Of a stretch of 9,342 bases of DNA, positions 6,452 through 9,342 are shown piece after piece. Within the stretch, counting starts at the first letter, position 1, and each line of letters starts with the position of its first letter. A model generated the notes under the pieces. It did not search any database. It had not been told where the DNA came from and was given only the letters and a program-made list of their open reading frames with translations. Origin of the DNA: Bdellovibrionales bacterium (GTDB taxonomy: Bacteria > Bdellovibrionota > UBA1018 > CAIMNF01); assembly GCA_947457605.1 (NCBI GenBank), contig CANGWP010000087.1:1-9342 (forward strand), written 5' to 3'. The position numbers were made by a program, and so were the translations under genes.

Positions 6452-7632
6452 CAACAAAGTTCGATGGCAAGAGCGGTGGCCTCGCCCCCTCCGATGCAGA
6501 TCCCCGAGAGTCCGCGCTTCTTGCCGGTGTCCTGGAGATACGACACCATCGTCATCACGATTCGCGCGCCCGAGGCTCCGATCGGATGGCCAAGGCTGAT
6601 CGCCCCGCCCCATGGGTTCAGCTTTTCATGCGGAATGGACAGATCTTTTTGCGCAGCCATCGCGACCACCGCAAAGGCCTCGTTCACCTCGAAGACATCC
6701 ACATCCTTCACGCTCCAGGATGCACGCGAGAGTGCCTTCTTCATCGCACCCGCAGGTGCTGTCGTGAACCACTGGGGATCCTGCGCATGGGTAGCCGAAG
6801 CAACAATCCTGGCAAGCGGCTTGATCCCGAGCGCACGTGCCTTGTCGCCGCTCATCAGAACCAAAGCTGCCGCACCGTCGTTGATGGTGGAGGCGTTCGC
6901 CGCGGTCACCGTGCCCGCCTTGTCAAACACGGGCTTAAGGCCCGGGATTTTGTCGAACTTTACTTTGGCAGGGCCCTCATCCTGCGAAATCAGCATGCTT
7001 TCGCCTTTTGCTCCCGCAAGAGAGATCGGTGCGATTTCGTTCGCAAACTTGTTCCCGGCCTGGGCTTGCAAAGCTCGCTTGAAACTCTCGATCGCAAACG
7101 CATCTTGCGCCTCCCGGGTGAACTGCATTTCGCGCGCGCAAAGCTCACCGCAATTTCCCATGTGCTGATTGTGATACGGGTCCCACAAACCATCGTGAAT
7201 CATTGAATCGACTACCTGCCCATTGCCCATGCGGAATCCACCGCGCGCAGCCGGCATAAGATAGGGCGCATTCGACATGCTCTCCTGTCCGCCTGCGACC
7301 ACGATTTCACTTTCGCCAAGCAAAACGCTTTGCGCTCCTAGCATGATCGCCTTCATGCCACTTCCACAAACTTTGTTGATCGTAAGCGCTGGAATCGAGT
7401 TCGGGAGTCCCGCTCCGATCAAGGCTTGTCTCGCGGGCGCCTGCCCCACGCCACCGGTCAAAACATTTCCCAAAATCACTTCCGACACCTGATCAGGACT
7501 CACTTTTGATCGAAGCAGCGCTTCTTTGATTGCATGGGAGCCAAGCTTGGGCGCAGTCAGGGCTGCCAAAGCTCCTTGAAAACTTCCGAACGGGGTTCGG
7601 GCAAAGCCCGTGATCACGATGTCTTTTGTCAT
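6451..7632 (-). CDS. atoB: Acetyl-CoA acetyltransferase (thiolase)
   Basis: A 393-aa cytosolic thiolase, the usual length for biosynthetic/degradative acetoacetyl-CoA thiolases. It interconverts acetoacetyl-CoA plus CoA with two acetyl-CoA. All catalytic elements are visible: nucleophile C89 in INKVCGSGM, the NEAFA motif (317-321), H349 in GGAISLGHPIGASGAR, and the acid/base C379 in GICIGGGEATALAIE. QESMSNAPY (116-124) also fits type II thiolases. The ATG at 7632 has AAGG four nt upstream. Its stop overlaps the start of the OppA-like gene (TGATG), and scoAB lies downstream on the same strand, so a shared role in 3-oxoacid or ketone-body metabolism is likely. The symbol is by function; phaA or thlA would be equally defensible, and a broader 3-ketoacyl-CoA thiolase specificity is possible. 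Confidence 0.92.
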   Translation of the reverse strand: MTKDIVITGFARTPFGSFQGALAALTAPKLGSHAIKEALLRSKVSPDQVSEVILGNVLTGGVGQAPARQALIGAGLPNSIPALTINKVCGSGMKAIMLGAQSVLLGESEIVVAGGQESMSNAPYLMPAARGGFRMGNGQVVDSMIHDGLWDPYHNQHMGNCGELCAREMQFTREAQDAFAIESFKRALQAQAGNKFANEIAPISLAGAKGESMLISQDEGPAKVKFDKIPGLKPVFDKAGTVTAANASTINDGAAALVLMSGDKARALGIKPLARIVASATHAQDPQWFTTAPAGAMKKALSRASWSVKDVDVFEVNEAFAVVAMAAQKDLSIPHEKLNPWGGAISLGHPIGASGARIVMTMVSYLQDTGKKRGLSGICIGGGEATALAIELC

Positions 7633-7698
7633 AGGACCTTACTCTAACGAACTCAATTCGGGCTTGCAACCAAAGGCGCGGGGGTTTAATTCCTTTCC
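7633..7698. promoter_or_regulatory. Divergent intergenic region between thiolase and htrA
   Basis: This 66-bp region must hold the start signals for both directions. A self-complementary TTGCAA (7664-7669) lies near the middle. On the minus strand it is followed 17 bp later by TAGAGT (7646-7641), 4/6 matches to each of the -35 and -10 consensus hexamers, but the implied start of transcription would fall almost at the thiolase ATG and after the SD. On the plus strand TTTAAT (7685-7690) follows with a short 15-bp spacing. Neither assignment is strong. Confidence 0.3.
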
Positions 7699-8805
7699 AT
7701 GCGCAAATTCCCAATTTTTTCGCACTGGATCGCAGCTTCCCTGCTCCTGGCCACAGCCTCTCGGGCGGGCCCCTTCACTCCCAACGATCTTCCAGACCTG
7801 GTTGAGCGGATCTCTCCGTCCGCGGTTCACATTTCCACCAAAATGGATCAACGAAAGCAATTCAGAAACTCTCCCTGGGGGGACTTTCTCCAATTCTATG
7901 GAATCCCGGAAGATCAACCCTCGGGCTCGCTCGGGACCGGATTTGTGATCGACTCGGATGGTTCGGTGCTCACGAACTACCATGTGATTGAACAAGCTGC
8001 CGAGAACCGCTCGGTCGAAATCGTGGTATCCCTTCGGGACAAACGCCAGTTCTCCGCCCGAATCCTTGGCCGCGATCCCAAGACTGACATTGCCCTTCTT
8101 CAGATCCGTGACAAAAACGGATCAGCTCCTGCAAAACTATCGGTAGCAAAGCTCGGGGACTCCGATCGGGTCCGAATCGGCGAACCGGTTGTGGCCATTG
8201 GAAATCCCTTTGGCCTGGATTACTCCGTTTCCGCGGGGATCATTTCCTCCAAGAATCGCAACATCGGTCAGGGACCCTTTGACAATTTCTTGCAGACCGA
8301 TGCGGCCATCAACCCGGGCAACAGCGGGGGCCCTCTTTTCAATACCAAGGGCGAGGTCATCGGAATCAACTCCGCGATCTTCAGCCGGTCGGGTCAGTTC
8401 GGGGGGATCGGATTTGCGATCCCCATCAATGACGGCAAGAGCATTCTTGCGAGCCTGAAAAAATTCGGCCGGGTTCCGAGGCCCTGGCTTGGGGTGGTGA
8501 CCCGTCAGGTCAATCCGACGCTTGCTTATCTCTATGGACTTCCCTCCGATCGGGGACTTTTGATTTTGAATCTCGTGTCCGATGCGCCCGCGGATCGCGA
8601 GGGCCTGAGGGCGGGTGACATCATCACCGAAGTGGGTGGACGCAAGGTCCAGGATCAGACCGAGATCGAGCGCGAACTTTCGAAACTAAAGCCCTTTGAT
8701 GAGGCGATGCTTACGGTTCGGCGAGCGAATCGAACTTTGAAGGTGCGGATCAAACTCGAGGAGTTTCCGCCACAGCTGAACCGTGTCCGCGAAGGAGTGA
8801 TTTGA
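7699..8805 (+). CDS. HtrA/DegP-family periplasmic serine protease with one PDZ domain
   Basis: A 368-aa exported trypsin-like protease for envelope protein quality control. Residues 1-23 form a Sec signal peptide (MRK, then a hydrophobic stretch, likely cleavage after SRA). The protease domain (about 32-255) shows the HtrA catalytic triad: H95 in LTNYHVIEQA, D130 in DPKTDIALLQI and S209 in NPGNSGGPLFN. The oxyanion-region landmarks VVAIGNPFGLDYSVSAGIIS and GGIGFAIPI are also present. A single PDZ domain follows (about 262-355), starting at PWLGV and containing GLRAGDIITEVGG. The domain plan and length resemble DegS or single-PDZ HtrA proteins rather than two-PDZ DegP, but a cleavable signal suggests a soluble periplasmic enzyme. 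No clear SD precedes the ATG. It diverges from the thiolase gene and is followed after 2 bp by an unknown gene. Confidence 0.93.
   Translation: MRKFPIFSHWIAASLLLATASRAGPFTPNDLPDLVERISPSAVHISTKMDQRKQFRNSPWGDFLQFYGIPEDQPSGSLGTGFVIDSDGSVLTNYHVIEQAAENRSVEIVVSLRDKRQFSARILGRDPKTDIALLQIRDKNGSAPAKLSVAKLGDSDRVRIGEPVVAIGNPFGLDYSVSAGIISSKNRNIGQGPFDNFLQTDAAINPGNSGGPLFNTKGEVIGINSAIFSRSGQFGGIGFAIPINDGKSILASLKKFGRVPRPWLGVVTRQVNPTLAYLYGLPSDRGLLILNLVSDAPADREGLRAGDIITEVGGRKVQDQTEIERELSKLKPFDEAMLTVRRANRTLKVRIKLEEFPPQLNRVREGVI
8791..8800 (+). promoter_or_regulatory. Ribosome binding site of the gene downstream of htrA
   Basis: GAAGGAGTGA, inside the last codons of the protease gene, is a near-consensus Shine-Dalgarno. 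The GGAG ends 10 nt before the ATG at 8808. It fixes the start of the unknown gene and shows that it is translated independently although cotranscribed with htrA. Confidence 0.6.
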
Positions 8806-8807
8806 TT

Positions 8808-9342
8808 ATGACAAAATGGGAACGAAGAAACCGAAATCCGTCAAAGTCCGACGCTCCTGGGAGCGAGCTCCCCCTTGATTTCTTAAAGCTCGTGGAAGAA
8901 ACGTTGATCCAGGCCTTGGAGCGTGGACTCAATGAAGTGCGAAAGACTCATCCGGATTCCACGTTCAAGGCACAGGGTGCGATTTTCACTGACGAGATTT
9001 TGCTTTCGATCACTCTTTCGCATGGACCCCAGGTGCTATCCGCAACCACTGCCCATGGCAGTGTGGATTATCGCCCCGATCAGGAAAAACCCTCGGTGAA
9101 TGATCTTCTTGCGCTTTGCCTTGATTCCCTGGGAAGCGTATTCCAGTTTTATCTTGATCCCGAGTTCCCCGAGCGCATCACCCAGATCACCGACAGCTCC
9201 CTTGGGGCACTGGAAGAAGCCCCCTTTGAATGGACTCCATTGAAACTCGAGGAAAACCAAAAGATCGCAGTCCATGTGAAGATGGACAAATCAAATCCCC
9301 AGCTTGATCGACTGGCCGAGGATTGGCTCAGCAAAAATGATC
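8808..9342 (+). CDS. Uncharacterised protein, 3' end outside the window
   Basis: An open frame of 178 codons from the ATG at 8808 to the window edge without a stop, so the gene is partial. A strong Shine-Dalgarno (8791-8797) and the 2-bp gap to htrA make it a real, probably cotranscribed gene. I do not recognise the family. What can be seen: a short basic N-terminus (MTKWERRNRNPSK), no signal peptide or membrane segment, so likely cytosolic; an amphipathic, possibly helical part (about 22-47, LPLDFLKLVEETLIQALERGLNEV); then a mixed alpha/beta segment with GAIFTDEILLSITLSHG (57-73). The visible part is acidic overall, with a single Cys (C104) and two Trp (W142, W173) besides W4. The tail ends in LDRLAEDWLSK. 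Its neighbour suggests a link with envelope stress, but that is only positional. Codon use resembles the adjacent genes. Confidence 0.75.
   Translation, partial: MTKWERRNRNPSKSDAPGSELPLDFLKLVEETLIQALERGLNEVRKTHPDSTFKAQGAIFTDEILLSITLSHGPQVLSATTAHGSVDYRPDQEKPSVNDLLALCLDSLGSVFQFYLDPEFPERITQITDSSLGALEEAPFEWTPLKLEENQKIAVHVKMDKSNPQLDRLAEDWLSKND

Noticed and set aside
6452..6613. N-terminal extension of the OppA-like protein into the thiolase gene (54 extra residues)
   Set aside because: The extension is an out-of-frame reading of thiolase coding sequence, and it would bury the clear signal peptide that begins at the ATG at 6451.
6379..7206. Long plus-strand open frames (up to 275 codons) opposite the thiolase gene
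   Set aside because: They are antisense to an intact thiolase with C89, H349 and C379 in place, and their translations are Arg/His/Ser-rich without domains.

Overview
The window holds eight protein-coding genes, seven complete and one running off the right edge, with no RNA genes, CRISPR array, insertion sequence or prophage. It looks like a Gram-negative (diderm) chromosome: there is an outer-membrane-type lipoprotein, an exported HtrA protease and a periplasmic solute-binding protein. Moderate-to-high GC, tight packing, an orphan OppA-like protein, and an FG-GAP lipoprotein ending in a WNQ-type C-terminus would fit Bdellovibrionota or another former deltaproteobacterial lineage. That placement is a guess from gene content, not from a marker gene.

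Layout: (1) A guanine deaminase gene (12-1346, minus) diverges from a secreted lipoprotein gene with FG-GAP/VCBS-like repeats (1493-3364, plus). The roughly 146 bp between them carries a strong inverted repeat, a weak promoter-like pair and a run of eight Gs at the ribosome-binding position of the lipoprotein gene. (2) The lipoprotein gene converges, with a 12 bp gap, on a minus-strand block transcribed right to left. In transcription order the block is thiolase (7632-6451), OppA-like solute-binding protein (6451-4901), a 142 bp gap, then the two subunits of a 3-oxoacid CoA-transferase, scoA (4758-4030) and scoB (4033-3377). (3) Divergent from the thiolase is an HtrA/DegP-type serine protease gene (7699-8805, plus). 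It is followed after 2 bp by an uncharacterised cytosolic protein gene (8808 to the window end).

How the genes may work together: ScoAB would move CoA from succinyl-CoA to acetoacetate, and the thiolase would cleave acetoacetyl-CoA to two acetyl-CoA. Together they make a complete ketone-body or short-chain 3-oxoacid utilisation module (it could run in reverse). The OppA-like gene overlaps the thiolase stop codon, so an exported binding protein is translationally tied to a cytosolic catabolic enzyme, with no permease or ATPase gene in view. HtrA and the downstream unknown protein form a second short operon, probably linked to envelope protein quality control.

Most of the window is ordinary metabolism and envelope housekeeping. 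I do not see a convincing new defence or mobile system. The points most worth a second look are the G8 tract before the lipoprotein, the inverted repeat in that promoter, the thiolase-OppA coupling, the repeated TTGCAA box before the two metabolic units, and the unknown partner of HtrA.
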